In this document: positions 8,032 to 16,411 of the stretch, one piece after another
Numbering within the stretch: the first letter of the stretch is position 1
How the letters are laid out: each line of letters starts with the position of its first letter
Assembly: GCA_023397505.1 (NCBI GenBank)
Contig: JAEWUC010000007.1
Location: 471,601 to 535,600 of the forward strand
DNA from: Bacteroidota bacterium
GTDB lineage: Bacteria; Bacteroidota; Ignavibacteria; Ignavibacteriales; Melioribacteraceae
Direction of reading: 5' to 3'
Length of the DNA: 64,000 bases
The notes under the pieces: generated by a model
What the model was told of the DNA's origin: nothing
What the model saw: the letters and a program-made list of their open reading frames with translations, nothing else
The model's database searches: none
Translations under genes and position numbers: made by a program

Positions 8032-8985
8032 ATGATTGAAGAAATCAAAATATCATTACGTGAACTTTATTTAGAGACTAAAAACCGTTTAGCCCCTTTA
8101 GGATTTCACATATCTAATCAAAAAGAAATTGAATATGGTGTTCAGTTTTCAATTTACAAAGATGGAACAGAGGGAATTATCCGTATTTATTGGAACAAGA
8201 AAAAAGGGAATAAATATGATTTATCACAAATCAAAGATGATAATTTACGTTCGATGGTAGAAAATTTATTAATAATAAATGCATCCCACAAAAATACCCA
8301 AGACAATAAAATTATTGAAAAGAAGGAACCGTTTAAGCCGATAATTGGCACGGATGAATCTGGCAAGGGAGATTATTTCGGTCCATTAGTAACTGCTGGA
8401 GTATTCGTCAACGAAAAAACAAAACCACTTCTTGTTAAATTGGGAGTTAGAGACAGTAAAACGATTAGCGATGATAAAATAATGCAAATGTCAATAGAAA
8501 TTAAAAAAATATGTTTAAATCAATATTCAATTATAGAAATATCACCCGAAACTTATAACAATCTTTATGAGAACATTAAGAAAGAGAATAAAAAACTTAA
8601 CACTTTGTTAGCTTGGGCTCATGCTAAAGCAATTGAGGATATATTAACCAGAGTTGATTGTGATAATGCTTTGTCAGATAAATTTGCTGATGAAAAATTT
8701 ATATTAAGCAAACTTCAAGAAAAAGGTAAAAAGATAACTTTACGGCAAGAGCATAAAGCAGAAAACAATGTTGCTGTTGCTGCAGCTTCAATTATAGCTC
8801 GTGCAAGATTTTTGGAAAAACTTCAAAAATTATCTAATGATTATGGAATAAAATTGTTAAAAGGAGCCTCTCAGCAAGTAATTGATCAAGCAAGAATAAT
8901 TGTTGAACATAAAGGAGAAAATACATTAAGAAAAATAGCAAAACTACATTTTAAGACCACCAAAATTGTTTTGGACAAATTTTAA
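8032..8985 (+). CDS. rnhC: Ribonuclease HIII
   Basis: The product has 317 residues. The N-terminal ~80 residues fit the TBP-like substrate-binding domain of RNase HIII. The catalytic domain begins at PIIGTDESGKGDYFGP, giving D108 and E109, with D216 (ALSDKF) and E244 (HKAENNVAVAAASIIAR) completing the D-E-D-E metal site. The family cuts RNA in RNA-DNA hybrids. It lies 7 bp after the HEPN gene and overlaps the next start by one base, so all three are almost certainly cotranscribed. Its place in a mobile cassette beside an RnlA-like nuclease suggests a partner or control role rather than housekeeping repair; that is inference. Confidence 0.88.
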   Translation: MIEEIKISLRELYLETKNRLAPLGFHISNQKEIEYGVQFSIYKDGTEGIIRIYWNKKKGNKYDLSQIKDDNLRSMVENLLIINASHKNTQDNKIIEKKEPFKPIIGTDESGKGDYFGPLVTAGVFVNEKTKPLLVKLGVRDSKTISDDKIMQMSIEIKKICLNQYSIIEISPETYNNLYENIKKENKKLNTLLAWAHAKAIEDILTRVDCDNALSDKFADEKFILSKLQEKGKKITLRQEHKAENNVAVAAASIIARARFLEKLQKLSNDYGIKLLKGASQQVIDQARIIVEHKGENTLRKIAKLHFKTTKIVLDKF

Positions 8986-10253
8986 TGAATGACATTTCTG
9001 ATATAAAGTCAAAAGCTAATGAATTACGTAAAAATGGCGATTATGAATCGGCCTTGATTTTATATGAAGAGCTCTGGAAAAATTCAAACGATAAATTCGA
9101 TGCTGCTGGATTACTATTTTGTTATAGAAAATTAAAACTATTCGATAAAGCAATTCCATTCTCAGAAGAAGTGATTTCGAAATTTCCTGATTTTAATTGG
9201 TGTAAGAATGAATTTATATGGACGCAAATTCAAGGTAAACTTTACACATTTCCTGATGAAGGTGAATTATCTGAAATGTTTAAAATTGTTAATCATATTT
9301 TAGAAATGAAACCCGATGAAATTGCATATAAAATTACCATCTTTAAATTATTAAAATGTGCTAAAAAAAATGGAGATTGGAATTCATTAAATGAGTGGAT
9401 CATAAAAATTGATCCAAAGATATTAGATGGTTATACTGATGAAAGTACTGGTTGGACTGATAAAGAACTATGGTATTACTATCGCGTTCATGGATTAATA
9501 AATATAAGTAAAGAGGAAGAAGCAATTAAAATTATTGATGATAATCGTGATGAATATTATAAACAAAGCAAATTTTTCGATAGATTGAAAGCCAAGGCAT
9601 ATATCAGTCTGAAATTATTTGATAAATCTGAAGGATTATACAAAACCCTTATTTCAAAACATCAAGATTGGTGGCTTCTTCACGAATATGGTTGCGTTTT
9701 ACTATCACTCAATAAAGTGGATGAAGCATTAAAATATTTAGTTATAGCTGCATTGCATCCTCCAATGAAACTTGAACTCAAAATTACTCTGTTAAGTGAT
9801 ATTGCAAATCTACTTATTAAGTTGGGGAAAAAAGAACAAGCATTGCTTCATCTTTTACTAATTAAGGCTGTTCGTGAGGAAAATAACTGGAGTATTGGAG
9901 ATTTAAACGAAAAGATATCCAGCCTCCAGGTAAAGATTGATGTGAACAACGATATTAAATTATTACTGAAAGATTGCAAGATAATATGGCAAGATTATTC
10001 TGGTAACAATAGCCTCTCTTCAGTAAGCTCATTAAAAGAGAAAAATCTAAAGGGAAAAATCATAAATTTAACTGAAGGAAAGCCATTCTGCTTTATAAAA
10101 ACAAACGATAATCAATCATATTTTTGTAGCAAAAATGATTTGCCTGAAAATGCTTGCAATGAACAACTAGTTAGTTTTGATATAAAACCATCATTTGATA
10201 AGAAAAAAAATAAACAAACATTCAAAGCGATTAATATCACTGTCATTAAATAA
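8985..10253 (+). CDS. TPR-repeat protein with C-terminal cold-shock-like domain
   Basis: The product has 422 residues. Degenerate TPR-like helical repeats span about residues 1-310, for example NGDYESALILYEELW and KVDEALKYLVIAA. After a linker, residues ~355-422 (LKGKIINLTEGKPFCFIK onward, with QSYFCSKNDLP and LVSFDIKPSFD) fit a cold-shock/OB RNA-binding domain. The start overlaps the RNase HIII stop (TAATG). TPR plus an RNA-binding domain suggests a scaffold or regulator of the two upstream nucleases. It is the last gene of cassette 2, 8 bp before an attC-like site. Confidence 0.72.
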   Translation: MNDISDIKSKANELRKNGDYESALILYEELWKNSNDKFDAAGLLFCYRKLKLFDKAIPFSEEVISKFPDFNWCKNEFIWTQIQGKLYTFPDEGELSEMFKIVNHILEMKPDEIAYKITIFKLLKCAKKNGDWNSLNEWIIKIDPKILDGYTDESTGWTDKELWYYYRVHGLINISKEEEAIKIIDDNRDEYYKQSKFFDRLKAKAYISLKLFDKSEGLYKTLISKHQDWWLLHEYGCVLLSLNKVDEALKYLVIAALHPPMKLELKITLLSDIANLLIKLGKKEQALLHLLLIKAVREENNWSIGDLNEKISSLQVKIDVNNDIKLLLKDCKIIWQDYSGNNSLSSVSSLKEKNLKGKIINLTEGKPFCFIKTNDNQSYFCSKNDLPENACNEQLVSFDIKPSFDKKKNKQTFKAINITVIK

Positions 10254-10261
10254 ATAGAAAC

Positions 10262-10371
10262 GCACATATCCCGCCGCTCAAGACCGACAGCCCCGCATAA
10301 AACGCGGGGTAGACTGTTTTTCAATGCTGCATTGTTGTTATAGGCGGCGGCTTATCGGCAACACGTTCGCC
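10262..10371 (+). repeat. attC-like recombination site 2
   Basis: GCACATATC (10262-10270) is complementary to the GTTATGTGC that opens the same cassette at 6866. The site ends at GTTCGCC (10365-10371). It contains CCGCCGC and GCGGCGG arms and an inner CCCCGC/GCGGGG hairpin. From about 10303 to 10345 it is nearly identical to part of site 3 (GCGGGGTARACTGTTTT then GCATTGTWGYTATAGGC), showing shared origin. Confidence 0.6.
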
Positions 10372-10382
10372 GAATAGTGTTA

Positions 10383-10925
10383 ATGAAAAGGTTTAAGGGT
10401 ATAGATGTGAATCTTAATATGAAAATGGATGATTTTATAATAAAGAGACTAAGCTCAAAAGATATTCCGATTATTCAAACTATATTTGAAAAATGCAGGG
10501 ATTATCTTTTATTGGTTAATGGTTATGAAGTAAACAAAAATACAGGTAGAGATGAATATATTTCTATGCCTCCCGGTAAAACAGAAGATGATAAAATAGT
10601 TTTTGGTATTTTCAACCAAAAAAATGAAATAATAAGTTATATCGATATATTAAAAAATTATCCGGAAGAAGAATCGTATTGGATTGGTTTGTTTTTAGTA
10701 GATCCTTTGCTAAGATCAAAAGGTGTTGGCGAAAGAATTATTCTTGAGTTTATTAGGAATGCAAAAACGATAGGTGTTAGCTATATCAAATTGGGAGTTG
10801 TTGAAGAAAATGAAAAGGCATATAAGTTCTGGAAAAAAATAGGATTTGAAACTTATGATATAACCGCACCAAGAGAATTCGGCAACAAGACTCACCGGGT
10901 TAATAAGATGGAACTTAAGTTATAA
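10383..10925 (+). CDS. GNAT-family N-acetyltransferase
   Basis: The product has about 180 residues and is a single-domain GNAT acetyltransferase using acetyl-CoA. The core DFIIKRLSSKDIPIIQTIFE opens the fold. The acetyl-CoA loop is LFLVDPLLRSKGVGERIILEF (R/Q-x-x-G-x-G/A type), followed by IKLGVVEENEKAYKFWKKIGFE, characteristic of the C-terminal half. The substrate is unknown. Starts at GTG 10377, ATG 10383, GTG 10407 (best ribosome site, AAGGG) and ATG 10419 are all in frame; only the extreme N-terminus is affected. It is alone in cassette 3. Confidence 0.85.
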   Translation: MKRFKGIDVNLNMKMDDFIIKRLSSKDIPIIQTIFEKCRDYLLLVNGYEVNKNTGRDEYISMPPGKTEDDKIVFGIFNQKNEIISYIDILKNYPEEESYWIGLFLVDPLLRSKGVGERIILEFIRNAKTIGVSYIKLGVVEENEKAYKFWKKIGFETYDITAPREFGNKTHRVNKMELKL

Positions 10926-10941
10926 AATTCTGATAAAAAGC

Positions 10942-11024
10942 TTTTGCACCCGCCAGCGGGGTAAACTGTTTTCATTGCGGCATTGTAGCTATAGGCTGAC
11001 GTGTGAAAAACCATTCCGTTAGGT
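10942..11024 (+). repeat. attC-like recombination site 3
   Basis: Arms at 10942-10957 (TTTTGCACCCGCCAGC) and 10995-11010 (GCTGACGTGTGAAAAA) pair at 13 of 16 positions. The site ends in GTTAGGT (11018-11024), a perfect GTTRRRY core. Its inner part repeats that of site 2. No inverse core matching the opening of cassette 3 (GTTCGCC) is visible, so this site may be a hybrid produced by deletion. Confidence 0.58.
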
Positions 11025-11049
11025 GCATGTATTTGGTGGAAAAGGAAAT

Positions 11050-11865
11050 ATGAAGAAACAATACTTCTTTATACCTCAATGGCAAGATTCCGGTATTACA
11101 AATGAACTCTTTAATGGGGCATGGGCACTTTATGACTATTTTAGAAACAACTATACTGATCAAGTATGTGAGATCGACATTAATGCTTCAGATAAACCAA
11201 TACTTGAAAACAATATCCTTGGCTATTCAATTCTAGTAGATCAATTAACACGAATAAAGAATAAACTTGAAGAAGAACAGCCGCAAAAAGTTATTACAAT
11301 TGGCGGTGGATGTGGGATAGAAGTTCCAATAATATCATATCTATCCTCAAAAAACAGCAATATGAAATTATTCTGGTTTGATGCACATGGAGATTTGAAT
11401 TCACCAAAATCCTCTTCTAGCAAACATTTCCACGGAATGCCGTTAAGGTTCTTAACCGAAAAACAAAACAATGAGATTGATAAGATTGTAGATTTGGTAA
11501 AAATAGAAAACATTAAACTAATTGGAACCAGAGATCTAGAACCCCCTGAAATTGACTATATTAAAAATAACAAGATTGAATCCGTTCTATGTGACGCGAA
11601 TTATCTTGCAAAAATTGAAGAAAATATTCAACCAGATAAACCGGCATATATTCATATTGATTTGGATGTTATTGATCCAAAGTATTATGGAAACGTAAAA
11701 TGTCCTATCCGCAAAGGTTTTAGTATATCTGAATTGGTCTCCGCATTATCATTGATTACTAGTAAAATGAATATAGTTGGTATGAGCATTCTAGAGAATA
11801 CAGAAATTGATAAAGAAAAAATAGAATTGTTGAGTGAAGTATTTGACATATTACATAAAGTATAA
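11050..11865 (+). CDS. Arginase/agmatinase-fold ureohydrolase-family protein
   Basis: The product has 271 residues. Family motifs are present: GGGCGIE (position of GGDHS), FDAHGDLN (D-A-H-x-D), HFHGMPLR and IHIDLDVIDP (D-x-D-x-x-D-P). These supply the ligands of the binuclear Mn site, apart from the first motif where the usual His is missing. Family members hydrolyse arginine, agmatine or formiminoglutamate; the substrate here cannot be told. The AAGGA site at 11042 favours ATG 11050 over the upstream ATG 11023, which overlaps the cassette core. The gene fills cassette 4 and is followed by the matching GCACCTAAT. Confidence 0.85.
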   Translation: MKKQYFFIPQWQDSGITNELFNGAWALYDYFRNNYTDQVCEIDINASDKPILENNILGYSILVDQLTRIKNKLEEEQPQKVITIGGGCGIEVPIISYLSSKNSNMKLFWFDAHGDLNSPKSSSSKHFHGMPLRFLTEKQNNEIDKIVDLVKIENIKLIGTRDLEPPEIDYIKNNKIESVLCDANYLAKIEENIQPDKPAYIHIDLDVIDPKYYGNVKCPIRKGFSISELVSALSLITSKMNIVGMSILENTEIDKEKIELLSEVFDILHKV

Positions 11866-11891
11866 TCACGCACCTAATAAAAAACATATTC

Positions 11892-11935
11892 CTTTATGCA
11901 ATTTTCTCATCAATTATTATATTGTAATCAAATTT
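11892..11935 (+). repeat. 44-bp direct repeat, downstream copy (likely promoter region)
   Basis: It matches 5425-5468 at 39 of 44 positions. It begins 13 bp after the last cassette end-sequence and lies 39 bp before the esterase start, so it probably holds that gene's promoter. Core elements cannot be assigned with confidence for this phylum. Confidence 0.5.
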
Positions 11936-11973
11936 ATGCCTTTCTTATTATCCACTAATAGGAAATAACAATA

Positions 11974-12693
11974 TTGAATGAACAATATCACAAATGGTAT
12001 TCGCAGCATTTAAGCCGCGATTTGGAGATGCTTGTATTCGGTTCTGCGGGAATTCCCGTAGTTCTATTTCCAACGGAAAAGGGAAGGTACTTTGATGCAA
12101 AAGATTTCGGCATAATTAGTTCCGCCGAAGAAATTCTTGAAGAAAGAAAAATTAAAATATACTGTCCGGATAGTATCGACGGCGAAAGCTGGTATAACTA
12201 TGATGCAGAACCTTCCAAAAGAATTGAAAACCATCTTGCTTACGAGGGATCAGTAATAAAGGATGTAATAGAATTTGCAAAGCATGAAACACAACATGAA
12301 AGAGTTGTTCTTGCCGGTATAAGTTTCGGCGGATACCACGCTTTAAACCTCGCTTTCAAATACCCCGAACTTGCTTCGGGATTAATTACTATGAGCGGTT
12401 TTTTTGATGTATCGCGCTTCATTTTCGGTTATGATGGTGATGACAGTTATTTCAATAATCCGTTTGCGTACATGCCGAATTTAAACGATGATTTTTATCT
12501 TGATAAAATAAAAGATATTAATATTGTGATCGGGATAGGCGAACAAGATGGTTCTTTGTATGAAAATTTAAGCATGAGCGATCTGCTCCAGAGGAAGAAG
12601 ATAAATCACCGGCTGGATATTAGGAAAAACACCGGTCACGATTGGCAATATTGGCGGGAAATGTTCCCTGAATATTTATCAATATTGTTATGA
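11974..12693 (+). CDS. Alpha/beta-hydrolase esterase-family protein
   Basis: The product has 239 residues. The nucleophile elbow is GISFGG with S117; an acid in GIGEQDGS and a histidine in NTGHDWQYW complete a Ser-Asp-His triad. It resembles the COG4947-type putative esterase family, cytoplasmic with no signal peptide. The start is TTG, chosen because AGGA lies ten bases upstream and no in-frame ATG is nearby. It is the first gene after the cassette array and has ordinary chromosomal neighbours downstream. The substrate is unknown. Confidence 0.85.
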   Translation: MNEQYHKWYSQHLSRDLEMLVFGSAGIPVVLFPTEKGRYFDAKDFGIISSAEEILEERKIKIYCPDSIDGESWYNYDAEPSKRIENHLAYEGSVIKDVIEFAKHETQHERVVLAGISFGGYHALNLAFKYPELASGLITMSGFFDVSRFIFGYDGDDSYFNNPFAYMPNLNDDFYLDKIKDINIVIGIGEQDGSLYENLSMSDLLQRKKINHRLDIRKNTGHDWQYWREMFPEYLSILL

Positions 12694-12716
12694 ACAAAAG
12701 ATCAGCAGGAATATAA

Positions 12717-13433
12717 ATGAAAATAATCAGAAGATTATTCTTATTACCGTTTCTTTTTCTTTATATCAGTTGCAATCCGCAAGGATTGGATTGCGTTAAA
12801 GAAACTAAATACGGCAAATTCAAATATTGTGAAAATGATTTGAATACAATTAGCGATTTAATAAGAGTTTGCGATGAAAAACTACTAACTATATCTTCGG
12901 AATTGAACTTGCAAATAAATGATCCGGTAATTATTGAAGTATATCCAAATCAAGAAGAATACAGCAGAAATATTATGAACCCGGGGCTAAAAGAGAGTCC
13001 GGCAATTTCCGGGAATGGTATAATCCAAATTGTGTCTCCCAAATCAAAGATTAAAACAGACAGCATAAAATACGAAGATAGATTAATGTTCCTGGTACAT
13101 GAATACATTCATATTCTTATCGACAAGTTAAATAATACGCCGCCGATATTTATTGATGAGGGAATTGCCAGTTATTATTCATCCTTTGCATTTTACAAAT
13201 CTTCTGCACAGAAATATGTAAAACAAATAAACTTTATCCCGACTATAGAACAGTTAAAAAATCATTATTATAAATTACCGGCACCTGATTTATTTTCATT
13301 TTTGTTTATTGATTTTATAGTTGAGTTAGAAGATAAAAGTATTTTGCGGGAGATATTGAGACATCCCGAAATGATAGACAAAGATGAGTTAAATGATAAA
13401 TGGCAAAGATTTATAGAAGTAAATTATTATTAA
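12717..13433 (+). CDS. Lipoprotein, gluzincin-like (peptidase MA family) metalloprotease
   Basis: The product has 238 residues. An N-terminal lipoprotein signal ends at LYISC (C19). A zinc-peptidase motif HEYIH is at 128-132 and a third ligand candidate E148 lies in FIDEGIASYY, the usual gluzincin spacing. It is probably anchored in the outer membrane or periplasm as a small metallopeptidase. It follows the esterase by 23 bp and may be cotranscribed with it. A similar HExxH + EGIA arrangement occurs in the large membrane protein at 32512-34731. The substrate is unknown. Confidence 0.78.
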   Translation: MKIIRRLFLLPFLFLYISCNPQGLDCVKETKYGKFKYCENDLNTISDLIRVCDEKLLTISSELNLQINDPVIIEVYPNQEEYSRNIMNPGLKESPAISGNGIIQIVSPKSKIKTDSIKYEDRLMFLVHEYIHILIDKLNNTPPIFIDEGIASYYSSFAFYKSSAQKYVKQINFIPTIEQLKNHYYKLPAPDLFSFLFIDFIVELEDKSILREILRHPEMIDKDELNDKWQRFIEVNYY

Positions 13434-13480
13434 TGTTATTGGCGAAAACTTTATTTACAAATTTGAAATAGGATTAAACG

Positions 13481-14164
13481 ATGAAAAAAATATTTATTCT
13501 AATGTTATTGATTTTTTCAACATCAATTTACGCGCAAGAGTTTCCTCGGTTTATTGATGTTAACGGTACCGCCGAAGTTATTACTCAAGCAGACTACATT
13601 AGTTTTTCCGTCATTATTAGAAATGTTGCAGAAACTTTGGAAGAAAGTAAACAAATAAATGTAAATGCTTCCAATGAACTTGTTAACATTTTAAACGATT
13701 TTAAAATCTCGAAAGGTGAATGGGAATTATCACCTATAAAATTTGGTAAAGAATATTCATATTCTAATAACGAACAGAAACAAGTTGGGTATTATGCCCA
13801 GGTTAATGCCGCAATAAAATTGAAAAACATGGGCGATTATTTTTCATTCATAAATGCCTTATCAAAAAATAAATTCTATGAAATATCAAATTCTTTTTAC
13901 GGGGTTACTGATTTGCTGAAATATCACAAGGAAGCGACAATTAATGCAGTTCAGGCAGCAAGAGAAAAAGCCGAGTATATTGCAAAAAGCATGAACGTTA
14001 AACTCGGAAAGATTATACAAATAAAAGAATTTAATCAATTTGAAACATTTCCCAATCCGCAGAATGTTGTAAAAAATTTTGACGGCGGAAATCAATATGA
14101 AGATGTATCCGGTAAAATATCAATTACCAGAAGTGTTAATTTGAAAATAGAAATTATAGATTAA
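13481..14164 (+). CDS. SIMPL-domain (DUF541) periplasmic protein
   Basis: The product has 227 residues. A signal peptide (MKKIFILMLLIFSTSIYAQ) is followed by a SIMPL/DUF541 domain: VNGTAEVITQADYISFSV near the start and the characteristic AVQAAREKAEYIAKSMNVKLG near the end. Members are exported proteins of unclear function linked to stress and envelope roles. Three neighbouring genes point the same way with short gaps. Confidence 0.85.
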   Translation: MKKIFILMLLIFSTSIYAQEFPRFIDVNGTAEVITQADYISFSVIIRNVAETLEESKQINVNASNELVNILNDFKISKGEWELSPIKFGKEYSYSNNEQKQVGYYAQVNAAIKLKNMGDYFSFINALSKNKFYEISNSFYGVTDLLKYHKEATINAVQAAREKAEYIAKSMNVKLGKIIQIKEFNQFETFPNPQNVVKNFDGGNQYEDVSGKISITRSVNLKIEIID

Positions 14165-14215
14165 TCTGTAATATATAGTATAATTATATTTCTAAAATAA
14201 ACGGAGAAAAATTTA

Positions 14216-15550
14216 ATGCAACAACTTGAAAATATCCTAACACAAATCAGTGATTTGGTTTGGGGAATTCCGCTTTTGGTGCTTCTATTCGGTACACATA
14301 TATTTTTGACAATCCGTTTGAAATTCATACAAAGATTTATCGGTAAAGCAATAAAAATTTCGCTTGGCAGGGGAAAAGAAGGCGAAGGGGATATTAGTCA
14401 ATTTGGTGCATTAACAACGGCTCTTGCGGCTACAATTGGTACGGGTAATATTGTTGGGGTATCTACGGCTATTGCAGCCGGAGGCCCCGGGGCAGTATTA
14501 TGGATGTGGCTTACCGGTGTATTCGGTATTGCTACAAAGTATGCTGAAGCGCTTCTCTCTGTAAAGTACCGCCAAACTACTAAGGATGGCTTAATTGCGG
14601 GCGGACCAATGTATGTTCTCGAAAAGGGCTTGAATCAAAAATGGCTCGGCATTTTGTTCGCTGCTTTTACCTCGGTTACGGCTTTCGGAATTGGGAATAT
14701 GGTCCAGGCAAATTCAATCTCTCATTTGGTTCAGGATACATTCTCAATTCCTTCGTGGATAACCGGCGGTATATTAACAGTGTTAACGGCAGTTGTAATA
14801 ATCGGCGGAATAAAATCTATTGCTAAGGTTTGTGAAAAGCTTGTGCCGTTTATGGCAATATTTTATGTGCTGGGATGTATTATACTTCTAATCATTAATT
14901 ATTCTACAATTCCCGAATCGATTATCTTAATTGTTCAAAGTGCATTTTCAGGTCATGCGGTAGTAGGAGGATTTATTGGTGCAGGAGCGAAAGAAGCAAT
15001 ACGCTATGGAATTGCACGCGGTTTGTTTTCAAACGAATCCGGTTTGGGAAGCGCTCCAATTGTTGCAGCGGCTGCCCAGACTAAAAATCCGGTTAGACAA
15101 GCGCTTGTTTCATCAACTGGAACATTTTGGGATACAGTAGTTGTATGTGCATTTACCGGTTTAGTTGTTGTGAATTCTTTTGAATGGACACACGGTTATA
15201 ACGGCGCGGTTTTAACAAGACAAGCATTTTCAGATATTCCTGTGGTTGGACCAATTATTTTATCGATCGGATTAATCACATTTGTTTTCTCAACAATTTT
15301 AGGCTGGTCATATTACGGTGAAAAGGCTATTGAATATTTGATTGGGTCGAAGGCAATAAAACCTTACAGGTGGTTATGGGTAATAGCTGTTTTCATCGGC
15401 TCCGTTATTTCATTAAATATTGTTTGGACATTTTCCGACATTACAAACGCACTGATGGCTATACCTAATTTAATTGCACTTTTACTTTTGAATAAAGTTG
15501 TAGTGAAAGAAACGAATGAATTCTTATGGAGCGGAAAAATTGACGAATAG
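14216..15550 (+). CDS. Sodium:alanine/glycine symporter (AGCS family)
   Basis: The product has 444 residues with about ten hydrophobic spans. The AGCS signatures ATIGTGNIVGVSTAIAAGGPGA and GGPMYVLEKGL are present, as is the late RGLFSNESGLGSAPI segment. The family couples Na+ entry to import of alanine or glycine across the inner membrane. Length and motifs are normal. A ribosome site (CGGAGAAA) precedes the ATG. It runs toward a convergent gene 18 bp away, with no clear terminator in between. Confidence 0.93.
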   Translation: MQQLENILTQISDLVWGIPLLVLLFGTHIFLTIRLKFIQRFIGKAIKISLGRGKEGEGDISQFGALTTALAATIGTGNIVGVSTAIAAGGPGAVLWMWLTGVFGIATKYAEALLSVKYRQTTKDGLIAGGPMYVLEKGLNQKWLGILFAAFTSVTAFGIGNMVQANSISHLVQDTFSIPSWITGGILTVLTAVVIIGGIKSIAKVCEKLVPFMAIFYVLGCIILLIINYSTIPESIILIVQSAFSGHAVVGGFIGAGAKEAIRYGIARGLFSNESGLGSAPIVAAAAQTKNPVRQALVSSTGTFWDTVVVCAFTGLVVVNSFEWTHGYNGAVLTRQAFSDIPVVGPIILSIGLITFVFSTILGWSYYGEKAIEYLIGSKAIKPYRWLWVIAVFIGSVISLNIVWTFSDITNALMAIPNLIALLLLNKVVVKETNEFLWSGKIDE

Positions 15551-15568
15551 GGTGCAAGGGGATAAATA

Positions 15569-16321
15569 TTAATCGAAGTACGGCCGTTTATATGCAATAA
15601 CTTGAGGAATTAATTTCTCAAGTTTTGTTTTAATATTGTTAAGCAGCAATAAAATATCAATGATTGCATCGCTTGAAGTTTTAAAGTTCTCGAATATAAA
15701 ATGCCATGCAGTCATTGACCTTTCAACCGCTATAACTGCAATTCTCGCCGATATAAGTTTATCTTCTTCATAACCGTCGAAGTTGTGTTCATCTTTTGAA
15801 TAATGTGAATGAAGTGCGCGGGATATTTTTACGAATATTAAACTTTTATAATAGTTAATTACTTCAATAGCTTCCTTTTGAGCTATTATGATTGAATTCG
15901 AGTTATCGTCATTGGAAGTTGATTGTTTTGAATCAAATTGATCATTGTCGTTTAGTATTTGTGTAGCTGTTCTATTATATATTTGGGCATCCATCAGAAT
16001 CGGATCGGCTTTTACTAATTTTTCTATCATTTTCATTTCCGATTCGATATAATCCTTCTCCTCGGTTGAAGGATAAGAAATATTATGTTCCTTCATATAG
16101 TCATCGAGCATATCTTTAACAATTCTAAAACTGTTTTCTAGATCGACCCAAAATTTTTTATCCGTAACGATCGTTTTGTTATCAATAGAATTTTTGCTCA
16201 TTTCATAGGACAAGCATTTATCAACAAAACTGCATTTTTCGCACCATCTATCGCAATAGTTGTAAATGCCTGAAATGTATTTTTCACTATCGGCAAGTTC
16301 TTTAAGTTTTTCTTTATCCAT
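15569..16321 (-). CDS. Hypothetical protein with N-terminal Cys cluster
   Basis: I do not recognise the family of this 250-residue cytoplasmic protein. Near the N-terminus C23, C27, C30 and C36 (CDRWCEKCSFVDKC) could bind a metal. The remainder is mostly helical and acidic, with no signal peptide. It is convergent with the symporter gene and divergent from the tRNA-Leu/GIY-YIG locus. Confidence 0.75.
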   Translation of the reverse strand: MDKEKLKELADSEKYISGIYNYCDRWCEKCSFVDKCLSYEMSKNSIDNKTIVTDKKFWVDLENSFRIVKDMLDDYMKEHNISYPSTEEKDYIESEMKMIEKLVKADPILMDAQIYNRTATQILNDNDQFDSKQSTSNDDNSNSIIIAQKEAIEVINYYKSLIFVKISRALHSHYSKDEHNFDGYEEDKLISARIAVIAVERSMTAWHFIFENFKTSSDAIIDILLLLNNIKTKLEKLIPQVIAYKRPYFD

Positions 16322-16411
16322 ACCTTAAATAAGGAATAATTTATTGCAAATATAGGAAGACTTTTCTTGAAATAAAGCCGAATAAAGTATAACTTTGCAA
16401 CGCAAAATTTG

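Larger units (their letters stand above)
5746..11878 (+). mobile_element. Integron-like cassette array without integrase (CALIN-like)
   Basis: Genes are separated by imperfect palindromes ending in GTT(A)-type core sites. Three of four cassettes begin with a sequence complementary to the one at their own 3' end, as integron cassettes do. Cassette 1 begins GCTAGGCAAA and ends TTTGCCTAAC. Cassette 2 begins GTTATGTGC and ends GCACATATC. Cassette 4 begins GTTAGGTGC and ends GCACCTAAT. Inferred cassettes are 5747-6866, 6867-10365, 10366-11018 and 11019-11878; the last lacks a full attC. No tyrosine recombinase is encoded in the window. Established knowledge: attC core sites are RYYYAAC and GTTRRRY; GCCTAAC and GTTAGGT here match exactly. 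Confidence 0.68.
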
